Source: Sindora glabra | Taxonomy: Eukaryota > Streptophyta > Magnoliopsida > Fabales > Fabaceae | Assembly: GCA_020226215.1 (NCBI GenBank) | Contig: CM035230.1 | Location: 6,781,501 to 6,845,500 of the forward strand | Reading direction: 5' to 3' | DNA: 64,000 nt | In this document: piece after piece, positions 25,941 to 37,848 of the stretch | How the letters are laid out: every line of letters starts with the position of its first letter | Numbering within the stretch: the first letter of the stretch is position 1 | Translations under genes and position numbers: made by a program | Notes under the pieces: generated by a model | What the model saw: the letters and a program-made list of their open reading frames with translations, nothing else | Database searches by the model: none | What the model was told of the DNA's origin: nothing

Positions 25941-28900
25941 TGTCATAACCTAACTTGACCATGACTGGCATCGATCCTAATACCAATTTTCATAAGCCTT
26001 AGCAATATTCACTCTAATATATCTAATGGAAGTTTTCAAATTTTCAGAGGGACTTGAAAATCACTTTAAATTTACAAAAAAAAAACAAATAGTGTCTTCC
26101 TAATTTTTGGATACTTTCTAAGGGTCACATGCCTTAAAATATAACACTTGTTTATTTCTTAAAAACAAGAGCAAATAACATTCATGCAATACTATACAAT
26201 TTCAAAATTATATGCAAATTAACAACTCAACATATCTAATACTGAACTAATGGTATTTCAAATTCGAATTCTAATCCTAATTCAAGAGAAATCTAACTAT
26301 CAAATCTTCCAATCTAGGCAGTCTTTGTTTCTCCATGTTTGTGGCATAATTCAAATAAGCTATCTTAACCTAAATACATTGAAATAAGATTAACTTACAA
26401 GAACTCAGTAAGCATACATCTACCACTATTTTGCAAGAGAATAATTTTATATTTAATATTTGTGGGTTAAATATGTACTACTATTTAGATGTTAACAAAC
26501 TCATTTTTCCTGAATTTTTAAAATATATGAAACCATACTCTGAAATGGAAGTTCTCCTACATATAACTTAACTCTGTATCTCATATCATAAATCATAAGA
26601 GACTCAACTATCTATTAGTACATAATATCGTTATCATGTTGTGTACTACACATTTGGATAAACATCATATTCACAAACAGCCATTAAAGCTTAAATATAA
26701 ACAAATTATCACAATCACATTAAATCTTTATGATCAAATAGTAATATCCAACCATAGACAATTTCCATCATCACATCATATCACATATCCAATTATAGTA
26801 AATATATATATTGTTACAAAAATGGCAATAGTAGGTACACAAGTCTCGCCTTATATCTTTAATTTAACCTTATCCCCCTCTACCTTATGCATAAAGCCAC
26901 TAACCTTTTCCCTCCACTACTGATTCTTTTCTCTATGAAGGATGTTATATCTCCCTTTTTCAATTCAAAATAGTCAATAAAAGGATGTCAAAACATTAAC
27001 CATTTAATCCATTTCAATAAATATGGCTAAATACCAACCATGCCATAAGTGTTTTGTGTATCACATAAATGTATTACTTACATTGAATCTCTTTTATTCA
27101 ATAATTCTTAAAGCAACTTAATTGTATTTTTAAGTATGTCATAGTTGGAGCCTCTTAATGCCTCTAAATTAATCCAAATTTTTACCATAATTTATTCTAG
27201 CCCTTCAAATATATTATTACATAAGCTAAAACAATCAAATTGTACAAAATATCTCTATGGGTATTGTTCATATAGAACCTAAAGGAGGGATTTAAAAATA
27301 GGACAGCATAAGGACACTTGTAATCAAATCTCCTTTTTATCAATCAAATGGAAACCAATTATTCACAAATTTTGCCATAACATCCCTAACACATTTGAAA
27401 GATAACTTGAATGTTGCACAAATAATTTCATAGGTTCCCTGATGTATTAAAGAGAAAAACTCATATTAGCCATTTTCATTCAAATCTCTTAAGATGAAAC
27501 TACCATTTAAGCAATCAAATTAATTCTAGTTGTCACCAATTTTGACACAAGCTTGCTAACATACTAAATGTTATGTCTGAAAATTTTCATAATTTTTCTC
27601 ATTTATTTGGTGCCATAAAAATGTTCAAACCTAAAAACAATCAAAACAGGGGTCTATAATGGATAGTTTTAAGTATCTTACTTATAACTTGACTTTTCAT
27701 ACATCTTAAAATTTCCAAGTTTATTTATAGTTATCCTAACACAAAATATAATAGTAATTCCAATTCCTAAACATATTAGGTAACTAAAACTTTGGTTCAA
27801 CACCATTAAAAAAATTGGTTTTATTCTATTTAAAGTTGTTTCCTTCATCTTTCCTAAAAAAAATTTAGGAATTATTTTTCCAACACTTTCAATATCATTA
27901 TACCAATATCAACCCATCATTTTATTATTTCGATAACTCCAAAATAGAATCCAATACTAATATATTATAATAACATAATGGAAAGCATAAACCAGCAACA
28001 TTATCACTTTCCTTTTGACATAACCTTAAAAGTAGAAGGAATTGCTATTCACTTTAATTTTTTTTCTTTTTAAATTTCTAACACTCCTTTAAAACAACAA
28101 GAGAGTAGTTGTCAATAAATCAAAATTTTAGAAATTTAAGAAGGAGAGGATCAATAATTCTTGACAAAATTGGAAGAAATTTCAATGTTATCTTACAAGA
28201 TTTGAAACTATTAGATGAAAAATACACTTGGGTGACATGAAGGCTTGGACTTCCTCACTAGACTCTTTTTACTTTTCCATAGTTTGGTTAGCCAAGAAGC
28301 AAAAATTTTCTACTCTAAATAGCCAACACAAGTATATATATAAAAAAAGCCAAAATTCTAATTACAAAAAATCTAAAATTTCCTACTATTTTGTCTTGAA
28401 TTTTGAAAAAAAAATCTTACGACAAGTGGTGGAGGTCTTGGATGTCCATATAGTCTAGTGCAACTAAAAAATAATGACCCTATTAGCTAATAAAATTAAT
28501 CCACTTAAAATGGGTAAATATGATTTATTACAAAATGGCCCTAAATTTTTTATTATTTTGCATTTTCCCCTAAACATTTAAATATTTTTTTACCTTATTT
28601 AGGTCATTAAATTTTAAACTTCCATACATATTTTGGGCTCAAAAAAATTTAATTTAGGTTGGCCTAAGTGTTTTCAAATTAATTTGAGTAATTTTCAACT
28701 CATTCTTACTTTTTGGATTATCCAAATTTTAGAATTCTAGCAAATTCCTATGTGAATTTTCCTAAACTCATTATTAGGTTTTTAATTGGATTTTTATCTA
28801 ATTTAATTCCTAATAAAGTTCTCATAAAAATTCTAGTTGGACTCATATCAAAATTACTCTTATAAATCTCCTAAATTTCACTCAATTTTTTCACCGAGTA
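25941..28900 (-). mobile_element. Long LTR, family C, inverted copy (5' limit uncertain)
   Basis: On the minus strand this ends at 25941 with GGTTATGACA. It matches the plus-strand LTR at the terminal 'gatgccagtcatgg' block, the 'gaccctTAGAAAGTATCC' block (about 26115-26135) and the 'ctcttgcaaaatagtggtagat' block (about 26410-26440). Further from that end the similarity weakens. The 28900 limit is only extrapolated from the length of the plus-strand copy, and I did not find its TGTAATATCCC start. Confidence 0.45.
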
Positions 28901-31099
28901 TTTCTATTTCAGGTGTTTCTAGTAAAATATATATTTGAAAATTTTAATTCACTTATGACATTTTCTAAAAGACTCCAATAGGATATTATAAAAAAAAGAT
29001 CAATAAACTCTTGATAATATGATGAAATTTTGTTAATATCTATAAGATTGGATAAAACTCTATTGAACCTTAAGTTGTGAATATAAATATGTATATGTTG
29101 ATTATGGCATGGATGGTATTTTGACCTAACCCTAATGTGATTGAGAAACTATGAACTAATAAATAATATGATAAACTGTCAAGAGATGTTATTCCTATAA
29201 TATCATGATAAATTTTGTTTAAATTTGATAAATAGTAGCATGGATACCTTGTGCATGCTTTCTTTACTATTAATTAAGTTAAAGATCGTGAAGTTACACC
29301 TTATGCCTACTATCATTGTTAATGAATGAGTTAATGACCATGAGGATATCCCTACTATGTTATAATGATTTTAGAATGAATTAAACATGAATATTGGAAG
29401 CTCATGTGTGACTGTGTACAAGTCCCTAAAATTGTCTAGACTTGACTTGTGTTTATGTGGGGAAGAAGTTATGGCCCAACACTTTATATTTTTATTATAA
29501 AATGACATATGGTAAGTAATGGTAGGGATAAAGATGGTGATAAGTAGGATAAAATTGGCCTAAAATTTCAAGGAAGTAACCTTTCATGCCTCTAGCCATT
29601 TATAATTACTAATAAGATGTGGAAAATAAATGTTAAAACATTCTAGTATGAAAAAGTGTTTTTAATATGTATTTTATGTATACATATTTTTTAGCTAAAA
29701 CTTATTAGAATAAAGGTTAAATGCCTATTCACTACATATTATTAGTCACACTCTATTTATTATTATTCTTTAGATACTTAGCCTGCAAATGGACCCCTTT
29801 AAAATGAATGATTGTTAATGGTAATTATATTAGATTGCAAACGGCTTGTACAAACTAGGGTTTAACTTTACTATTAAGATAGATCATAATGTTTAAGTTC
29901 ATATGTCTTCGATTAGATTTGTCCCTATGGATAGTTCCTAATCCATACTAAGCTTATCCAAATGCTTAAGTTGCAAATCCACCTAGATTTTATATGGTAT
30001 CTGAGGACTTGATAAGTCAGCCTACACATATGGACCTAACTGATTGGAACTTATACCTTTAGTTTGATATTTAGTAGTTTCCCATTGACCATATGCCATA
30101 TGATCCAAATTATCCATAAATAAAAGTGCCACCAACTCTAGTATATTCTAAGCTAGAGGATCGCTTTTCTAGCACTAACCATCTATGAAGCTTGATTTAA
30201 ATATTTTCTAAAAATTTAATTCAAACTAATTTATGAATTTTTGTATAATTATGGTACTTGACTTGGTATATAATTGTGCTAACTAATGTTTGGTATTTAA
30301 TGTAAAAAAAAAAAAAGAAATCGGGTAATCATGTATAACCTAGAAGTCTTTAACATATGTATAATTATAGAAAACTAATGCATATGTTTAATTAAAAAAG
30401 TATAGATGCTTATTAGTGTTATTCCTCTTCTATTTTAATAGTTATGGTATTTTTATTTTTATATGCATATGACAATGCTTTTGATTATTAAAATTATTTA
30501 TGAAATATTTATATATGGCCTATGACTATTAGTTGAAAAAAAAAAGAAAAGAAAATTTTTATAAATTATTCTAAGTTTTAAAAGATGGCATATTGCCATT
30601 CTTGTTTTAAAAAGAAATATGATTGATTTTCCTTATCAAAAAGAGAAAGTATGTTATCTCTAAGGTAGAATTTTATAAAAAGAATGGGATCATTTGATTT
30701 CTTAAGTTTTTCTTAACCTGGTCCTATTCTATTGTGTTTATTCATAATTTGAATTTTTATAATAAGTTTGAGACTTGAATTTTCTTGACATAATGAGAAG
30801 TTTTATCCATTTGTTTTTATACTAAATATTTGCTTGATTCTTGAAATATTTTAAATAAAAAAACTTTATATAAGTTGAAACCCTATTAAAATGCCACATT
30901 AATTTGATTTTTTCTTGTAATGGCATGAATTTCTCATGTTAAAGCCTTATTGATATCCTAGTACTAATCTAATAATGGATATTTACTAGTTTCTAGACTA
31001 AATTAAGTGGTATGGAAGGATATCATAGTGTCTTGAAGTCTTACTAGTGGAGTTAGTAAGGTACTAACTTAATGATATTGCTAATTACTGGCTTGTAAA
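28901..31099. other. Unassigned sequence upstream of the E1 gag remnant
   Basis: By position this should contain the 5' LTR, leader and gag N-terminus of the E1 element. The 'ttctttagatacttagcctgc' block near 29765 is LTR-like. I could not place LTR ends or a primer-binding site with confidence. No gene is recognisable. Confidence 0.3.
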
Positions 31100-31119
31100 A
31101 GTTATTGAAAAGAGAGATC

Positions 31120-31480
31120 CATGCACAGAGCCTTTAATTTGGGCTACCTTTTAAGAAAACTTTATTAACAATTTTCTTCCTTTAAGTGTATGATAAGCTA
31201 AGGTTAAGAGATTTGAATACTTAAAGCAAGGAAACCTTTCCATCAATAAACATGATGCTTAATTTACTATGTTTTCTCAATATGTTAGTTTCTTGATTCT
31301 TACTGAAAGGGTTATAGTTGAAAAATTTATTTAGAGGTTACAAGATTTCCATTTCAAGCAGATCCACTTTGATGATGCCACTACTAATAAGTAAGTCTTG
31401 GACCAAGCACTAAGACTAGAATTTTGAACCAAAGAAAGGTAAGAGTGCAAGGCACTATTAGAAAATAGGAAGAAAAGCCA
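31120..31480 (+). pseudogene. E1 gag capsid remnant
   Basis: Frames around 31130-31450 read through a pattern like F-x-x-x-F-x-x-x-F-L-P, then R-F-E-Y-L-K-Q-G-N-L-S-I, then F-T-M-F-S-Q-Y. These correspond to the conserved core of plant Ty3 gag capsids. Stops interrupt it at several points. A zinc knuckle expected downstream was not found. Confidence 0.6.
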
Positions 31481-32009
31481 GCCAAATAGGTTAAGTCAAA
31501 TGCAAGCAATTAAAAGGACACCTTTTTAAGGAGATCTTGCTAGTGAGAAAAGTAGTTTCATCAAGGGCTAACATCTTTCTATAGTGACTATAGTGAGCCA
31601 TTCATGGGGAAAAATGTAAAGAGCTGGAAAGTTCACTCAAATGTTTCTTCAAGTTACCAAAAGAGCAATTCTTAAACCTAAAACAAGGTGTTAGCATAGG
31701 CTTTGTGGAGCCCTTAATGTAAATATCATCATAATGACCTATGTAATGGATTTAGTGGGACATGGTTCAAATATAGGCATGAGAAGCACATGGTTAGAGA
31801 AAGTCTCAAGAATCTCTTTAAGCAAGGTGCTAATTATTCAACTTCTTAGTGAAATACTACAACACCTCAACTTGTGAACCTTATAAAAGACCAATTAGCA
31901 TTAATGAGAAATATGGGTTTAAGCAATCATGGGAATAGCTAAGTAAAAGCCAAGCATGAATTTTTGCATTGAATTACCAAGAAGCCTAAGCATCAAATGT
32001 AGTTATACT

Positions 32010-32110
32010 AGGTATTTTAAAAATTGATAACATTCCTCCTAAGACATTATTTGACCTCAGTGTCATATATTCTTTTATTTATAATCAATTTGTTACTCCA
32101 TTAAATAGCC
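32010..32110 (+). pseudogene. E1 aspartic protease remnant
   Basis: A short stretch reads I-P-P-K-T-L-F-D-L-S followed by Y-S-F-I-Y-N-Q-F-V. It corresponds to the region around the retroviral-type protease active site, where the family has D-[ST]-G. Here the Asp is kept but the following residues are not, so it would be inactive. Most of the PR-to-RT linker appears deleted. Confidence 0.5.
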
Positions 32111-32189
32111 CCATAAAACCATGAGTACACCCTTAATTGTGATCACCTAGTTAATAAAGACATATTAGCTACTCATGAATTTAATCTTG

Positions 32190-32908
32190 CTACATATATG
32201 TTCATAAAAGTATAATGGTTATAAATTTAAAAGAATTAAAAGTGCAACTACAAGATCTAATGGATAAAGGATTTATTTGCCAAAGTTCATCATCATGGAG
32301 AGCCTTAGTGTTATTTGTCAAGAAGAATGATAGGTCTTTATGGTTATACATCCTTTATCATCAATTAAATAAGGTCATAGTGAAGAACAAGTATCCATTT
32401 CCTTACATGTACGATATTGTTAACCAACTACAGGAGTAAAATATTTGTTAAAAATAGATCTCAGGTTAAGTTGCCACCATTTAAAGATATGCAAAGAAGA
32501 CACTCCGATAATGGATTTTTGGATGTATTATAGCCATTATGAGTTTTTAGTTATGTATTTTGGGTTGACTAATGCCCTAGTTTCCTTCATAGATTTGTTA
32601 AAGAGAGTGTTCAAACCTTTACTAGATAAATTTATGATTATATTCATTAATGACATCTTAGTGTCACGGTGTATTCAAAAAGTGAAGAGAAACATGTTTA
32701 GCACTTCAAAACTATGTTACAAATTTTACATAAGCACCAATTATTTGTCAAAATTTTCAAGTGTGAGTTCTAAACGACTAATGAGAAGTTCTCAGAGTGT
32801 ATTATATCATAAGAAGGGTTTGTGTGGACTTTTAAAAAATAAAAGTGTTGTAAAGTTTGCTAAGACCCTTATTTATCATTGAAGTTTATAATCTTCTTAG
32901 TTTAGCAG
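32190..32908 (+). pseudogene. E1 reverse transcriptase remnant
   Basis: The frames at 32215-32439 and 32445-32882 are consecutive parts of a Ty3/gypsy RT. The first has E-L-K-V-Q-L-Q-D-L-M-D-K-G-F and the 'VKNKYPFPYMYDIVNQLQ' block. The second has K-I-D-L-R and 'HYEFLVMYFGLTNA'. The catalytic box reads F-I-N-D where the family has F-[IV]-D-D, so an essential Asp is lost. Further frameshifts follow near 32700. The RT end is cut at 32908 by a hAT-like insertion, and the homology resumes at 36600. Confidence 0.85.
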
Positions 32909-34228
32909 TAGGGTGGGCATTTTTTTATGAATCCAACTAAATCCATTCATAAATACTCAAAATGGGCTAGTCAAAGGTAGGTAATCAAGCCTAATAGGTG
33001 GAGACTGTAATGTCCCGAATTTTTAATTCTATCATTTGAATTTCTAAATTTTGAGACTGTAGAAACGAAGAGCATGATTGAATTAGCTTGGTGGATGAAT
33101 ATTAAGTTGAAAGGAATTAAGTGTAAAGGTAATCAAAATTCTGAAGGAAAAAGGATAGTAGGGAAAAGAATTTATTTTCATAAGCAGTATAGATGATCAG
33201 AGGAGGTTAGAAAATCCTAAAAAGGGAAGTTGTCTAAGTCTGACAGTGTAAGGAATTTTAAACAGACAGAGACCCTATGGACTAAATTGTAAAAGTGCAG
33301 AATCGGGTGTGGTTAAAGTGAAATAACTAAGAAATTGGGATCTAATATGAATAACTAAGAATTTAAGGTGTGATATGTGATTTTTTTTAGTGTGGCCAAT
33401 AGACACATGACAAGTGTCCTTGTTAGAAGAAAATGGACAAGTGTCCTTATTTGAAGAAATAGCAAGAATAGCCTTACAATTGGTGAAAAAATGACTAAAT
33501 TACCCTTGGAAATGTCAAAAATGGCAAGAATACCCTTGAAGCTTCATGAAAAGTCTTCTTCCTTCTCCTTTCTTCTCAAAAGCTGTGGAAGACTCCATTA
33601 AAGCACCAAAAATGTGCAGGAGAGAGAGAGGAAGAGAGAGAAAGTTTCTGTTGGCTTTTTCACCCAAAAATAGTGAGATTTAAGCTTGGGGGTAGAAGGA
33701 AAAGTTGCTCTTCTCATCAAGCTCTATCCATTAGTGTGTTTAGATTGAAGAAAGCTCAAGTTTGATCAAGTTTGGTGAGCTCCCAAGTGAGGATTTTCAA
33801 GTTGCAACAAGAAGTAAAAATGTTCTCCTCTAAGAGCTCTTTAATGTACTCTTCTTAGTTTCTTGAAATCTTAATGTTAGTGTGGTCAAAGGTGGTTGAC
33901 CATGGAGTTTTGGATGATTTGAACATGTTTAATGGTGTTTTAGATGTTGTTATGTTGATCTATGGCTTTGGTTTGGTGTAAAAATAGCAAGAAACCATGA
34001 TGTACATAGTCTAGGATTTTAGAGGCATAATGGTGCATGTGTGGATTTGGCATGATTTGTTTGGAATTTGGTTAAATTGATAAAATTAGGATGATTCTTA
34101 TGAGTTATGAAGCCTATGGAAGATGAAATTTTGAGTTATGAAAGTGTGTATGAAACTTCCCTTTTGAGAAGTCAAGGGGAGAAGGAGGTTTAGCCATGTA
34201 AATTGTGTTTTTGGAAGATCAGTAATGT

Positions 34229-34352
34229 ACACGGGGTAGAACACGGCCCATGTTGTATCCCATGTTCTGAACACGGGGTAGAACACGGCCCATGTTGTAC
34301 CCCATATTCTGAACACGGGGTAGAACACGACCAATGTTCACCCCTGTGTTCT
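34229..34352 (+). repeat. Three-unit 42-bp palindromic GC-rich tandem array
   Basis: The units are 34229-34270, 34271-34312 and a partial third at 34313-34352. Units 1 and 2 differ at two of 42 positions. Each unit is itself an imperfect palindrome: AACACGGGGTAGAACACGG pairs with CCATGTTGTACCCCATGTT-type sequence, so the RNA or single strand could fold into strong stem-loops. GC content is far above the surroundings. The array is absent from solo LTR 2. Spurious 70-80-codon open frames cross it on both strands. Confidence 0.9.
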
Positions 34353-34754
34353 TTGTTAAGTGAACATTTTAGCTTTAATTCTTCATGGTTTGCACGGTTT
34401 TGCCTCCGGATCCTTTTCTAATGCTCTTATGTGTTATTCCAAAGCTTGAAAACAAGATATAGAGCGTCTAAGTATGCATTTATTTAAGTGGAGGAAGTAA
34501 AGAATACATGAGGTTTAAGGAAAGTGATGATGTTCTAATAAGAACTATGATGTGTATTTGTATAGACTAAAAAGTGACAAGTTGGAAAGGCAAGGGGAAA
34601 TTGTAAAGAAGTTTTAAGTGAGGGCAAAAGAGACATCACCATTGGAAGCTTATAAAAGGTAGCTAGCTTTATCCTTAAGCTCTGTTTTCTATTTACATGA
34701 TTTTCAGTATATTTTGCCATTATATGGAATGTGTATGAAATAGCTGTGTACACA

Positions 34755-34936
34755 CCCCGGGAAGACAGTCAAATACTATGTGTGTAAGGCCTATGGCTCG
34801 AGTTATCCCCGGGATGGTAATGAAATTGCTGTGTGCGGTACCTATGGCCAAACACCTCGAGAAGACAGTGTGATACTGTGTTAGGCTTTTGGCTCGAGAA
34901 CCCCGGGAAGACAACGTGATGCTGTATGAGGCCTAG
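34755..34936 (+). repeat. 45-52-bp subrepeat array within solo LTR 1
   Basis: About 3.7 units share the core CCCCGGGAAGACAGTG...ATGCTGT...GAGGCCTATGGC. Solo LTR 2 holds only about 2.3 units (39500-39625). Copy-number change between two members of one family suggests slippage or unequal exchange inside the LTR. Confidence 0.75.
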
Positions 34937-36599
34937 GTATGATTATCTGTGGTGGCCATCTAGATATCTATATAAGTCCTTGAATGGGCTTGTGGATTGC
35001 TATGTGTGACACACATTTCTTACATTGGTATGGAATGAGATGATAAATGATTGATTGATTTCGAAATATACGTTTTATTTGCTTAAGGATCTGGAATGGC
35101 TCAATATATTTTTACAGTGATGGCTAGCTACTGGGAAACTCTGTTTCTTATGTTTTCGTATTATTACTAACCATTCCAGGTGATGCTTCTAAAGGCCCTC
35201 TTGACAAAGGAGAATAGAGATTTGAAGATGTATTAAGAATGATTGTATAGTTGTTAATTTTGTAAGTGATGGATGTATGTTTTGTGAAGTTGAACTTGTT
35301 GTATAATTACATAACCCTTGCCTAAAGTGTATGAGATTCAAAAATTTGTGGTATTGTGAGTTAGCCTAGAGTAGAAGGCAAATTAGTATGCAATAATTAT
35401 CTATTAAATGAGGATTAAGGTGTTAATAAGTAAGGGAGTTACAGAGACAGATTAAACACAGAGAAAACTTAGATGGCAAAAGGGTAAGTTGAAGATATCT
35501 TTAACAAATTATACCTATATTTCTCCAAAATGCAACAAAATGGCCTCATTTCATTAAGTGTAATTAGCTGCACTAGGCCATACAAAAGTGTAGGCCGCCT
35601 TTAGGTAAGCCTAAAAGGGTTTGTGAAAATGAATCCATTAATCGCGAGCATGGTTTCTCTAATTTTAATTATACCTTTTATTTGTGGACTATATATAATA
35701 TGAAAAATAATCAACAAAAAAATTATATAAAGAGATACAAAATACTCACTAATCAACCTTTAATCTTTACAGCAATCATATTATCCTTTTCTTTTTTCTA
35801 ATTTCTTAAACCCTAGCCATGTTTTTATTATATAAACATCATCAATAGCCCCCCAATAATTAATTCTTTAAATAAAGCCACTTCATTAGTAGCCTAACAC
35901 CAACATCCTCTTCATCCTTATGATTTGCATCTCTAAAAGAGTACAAACTAAAGATTCCATAAAGAATTTGTCATCATAATGAAAACTACTTCTTTTATTA
36001 TTTCTTTTTTCTTTATAAAAAAATTACCTCTAAGTCAGTGTTATGATTTTGTGTAATTTTGAATTATAGGTTGTTCTTCGTGATTTTGATTTAGTACTTG
36101 TGATTTTGCTAGAATTTTGTTTGAAAGGGTTTTGGTTTTTAAAATGAAGCATGCATACAAAAGTAGCAATAAGGTCCAAACTATTAGGGATGAATAATCC
36201 ATTTTGTATGGCATTTCAAGCTTTTTATATCATCATCAGTTATTTGCTTTAATTTCAAGTTTTATGGGTTTTAATGATCATCATCTTTTTAGAAATTAAT
36301 AAATATTACAATTTTATAGCCGAGACTTTTCCTATGTCATTTGCTTGTAATTTTTGCATACATAAGGATAAAAAATATGGTTAAAGAATTGTTATTTGAA
36401 ATTAGCTTCTTACTTATAATGTCAAACTAACCGAGCCTAATGAAATTTGACTAAAATCAAATCTTTTGAGTAATTTTGAATTAACCATTACAAGTGGTCA
36501 ATTTCAATTCACCAAATAATGTAGATAGTTATGTTCATCCAGGTGGGATGGACATGGTTTATTGGCTTAACCTAACTAAAGTTCACCCTTAAATGGTAG

Positions 36600-37080
36600 G
36601 TTACTATAAAAGTTTGTAAAAGATTTCTCTAAAATTGCCATGCATTAACTAAACTAATGTAAAAATGAGTTAAATTTTCATAAATAGACATATTTGAAAA
36701 TAATTTTTAGAAATTAAAAACTTATTTAACTTAGTGTTATCTTTCAACACAAGTGGATATGGAATATACTATGATGCTTCTAAAATTAGTCATAGGTGTG
36801 TTCTAATGCAAAATGGTAAAATAATAGCTTATGCCTTTTTAATAGTTAAATAGATATAAGCAAAATTACTCAACACATGATTTGGAAATGGTTATGATGA
36901 TTTTGGCTTTGAAAATTTAGATACATTACTTATAAAGGGAAACCTATAAGATACACCTTTATATAAAAAAACTTGAACTTAAGATAAAGAAGATGGATAG
37001 AGCTTGACAAGAATTATGATTGCTTAATTCTCCACCACTTTGGCAAAGTCATAGTAGTAGCAAATGCTTCAAGTGTGAAG
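36600..37080 (+). pseudogene. E1 RNase H domain remnant
   Basis: Immediately after the hAT-like insertion the frames give the end of the RT connection. The RNase H core follows: C-V-L-M-Q-N-G-K-I-I-A-Y-A-F (about 36790-36840), Y-S-T-H-D-L-E-M-V (about 36870-36895), and a C-terminal block resembling R-R-W-I-E-L...Y-D-C-L-I..H-H-F-G-K (about 36995-37045). This order is specific for Ty3/gypsy RNase H. Several stops and frame changes make it non-functional. Confidence 0.75.
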
Positions 37081-37249
37081 TCTTCAAAAGCAATGATTAA
37101 GACACCTTCTAATGATTAAGGAATATTGCTAGCTTAAATGGTGATTCAATTCATTCTTATGGAAATGATCAAGGAAGCCCAAAATGTTGACCTAAACTAT
37201 ACTACATTGGTAAAAGAGGTAACCAAAAATCCGAAGACTAATGAGAAAG

Positions 37250-37848
37250 GTGTGTTTTGACATTAAAGGTAGATTTAAGTACCTTTAATCAAGCAAAATG
37301 AATCAATGCAACTCGCTCATTACTCTTCATATACCATGCATCTTAAAGTAGCAAAAATGTATTGTGATTTATAAAAACACCTTTTAGTGGAAATGGATGC
37401 AAAAAGATATGCTTGATTATGTGATGAAATGCTTTACATACCAACAGGTAAAAGTGGAACATCAATGATAGGCCTAGTTACATTAACCTCTTCTAGTTCT
37501 AGAATGGAAATAAGAATGTATGATAATGAATATCTTAACAAGGTTGCCAAAGATTAAGAATGAGTATAACTTAATATAGGTTATCATCAATCAATTCACT
37601 AAGATAACACACTTTCTACCAATTAGGATTATTTCCTAAGCAACTCAATATGCTGATGTGTATCTTGATAAAGTAACACCATTTCATGGTGTGCAAGCCA
37701 TCAATATATCTAATCAGGGTACATAATTTATAGCTTATTTATAGTAATCTTTCTATAAGCAATAGGAACCTAACTATGATTAGTATGACCTTTACCCGAA
37801 AGCTAAATAAACAATTAGAATGAATAATTTAGATACTAAAAAATATGC
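37250..37848 (+). pseudogene. E1 integrase, N-terminal and core remnant
   Basis: A zinc-finger region ends K-C-F-T-Y-Q-Q-V-K-V-E-H-Q (about 37425-37470), where the family has C-x-x-C, so the second Cys is now Tyr. A catalytic-core remnant follows (37560-37740) with 'QFTKITHFLP'-like, 'YADVYLDKV' and 'FHGVQAINISNQGT' blocks. The homology stops at 37848, the left target duplication of E3, and continues at 50522. Confidence 0.75.

Larger units (their letters stand above)
33006..35443 (+). mobile_element. Solo LTR 1 (Tekay/Del-like), TSD GAGAC
   Basis: It begins TGTAATGTCCC and ends GGGAGTTACA, and is flanked by a perfect 5-bp duplication, GAGAC (33001-33005 and 35444-35448). No internal region accompanies it, so it is a solo LTR left by LTR-LTR recombination. 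It is about 85-90% similar by eye to solo LTR 2 (37965-40808). Unlike that copy, it has a 42-bp GC-rich repeat array (34229-34352), about four units of a 45-52-bp array (34755-34936), and lacks about 690 bp near its 3' end. Confidence 0.92.
32909..36591. mobile_element. hAT-like DNA element inserted between E1 RT and RNase H
   Basis: The left end TAGGGTGGGCATTT and the reverse complement of the right end TAAGGGTGAACTTT form imperfect inverted repeats of the hAT type. They are flanked by eroded 8-mers TTTAGCAG (32901-32908) and AATGGTAG (36592-36599), which match at four positions. Removing the element and one 8-mer brings the conserved RT-RNase H connection of E1 back in frame, which supports these exact borders. 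Without the solo LTR inside it (33006-35443) the element is about 1.24 kb. I see no transposase domain in 35449-36591. Confidence 0.6.

Noticed and set aside
32445..32882. 145-codon frame as a standalone gene
   Set aside because: It is a frameshifted piece of the E1 reverse transcriptase with a damaged catalytic box.
34098..34421. Overlapping open frames on both strands
   Set aside because: They exist because the 42-bp GC-rich repeat lacks stops in several frames. The repetitive peptides are not proteins.
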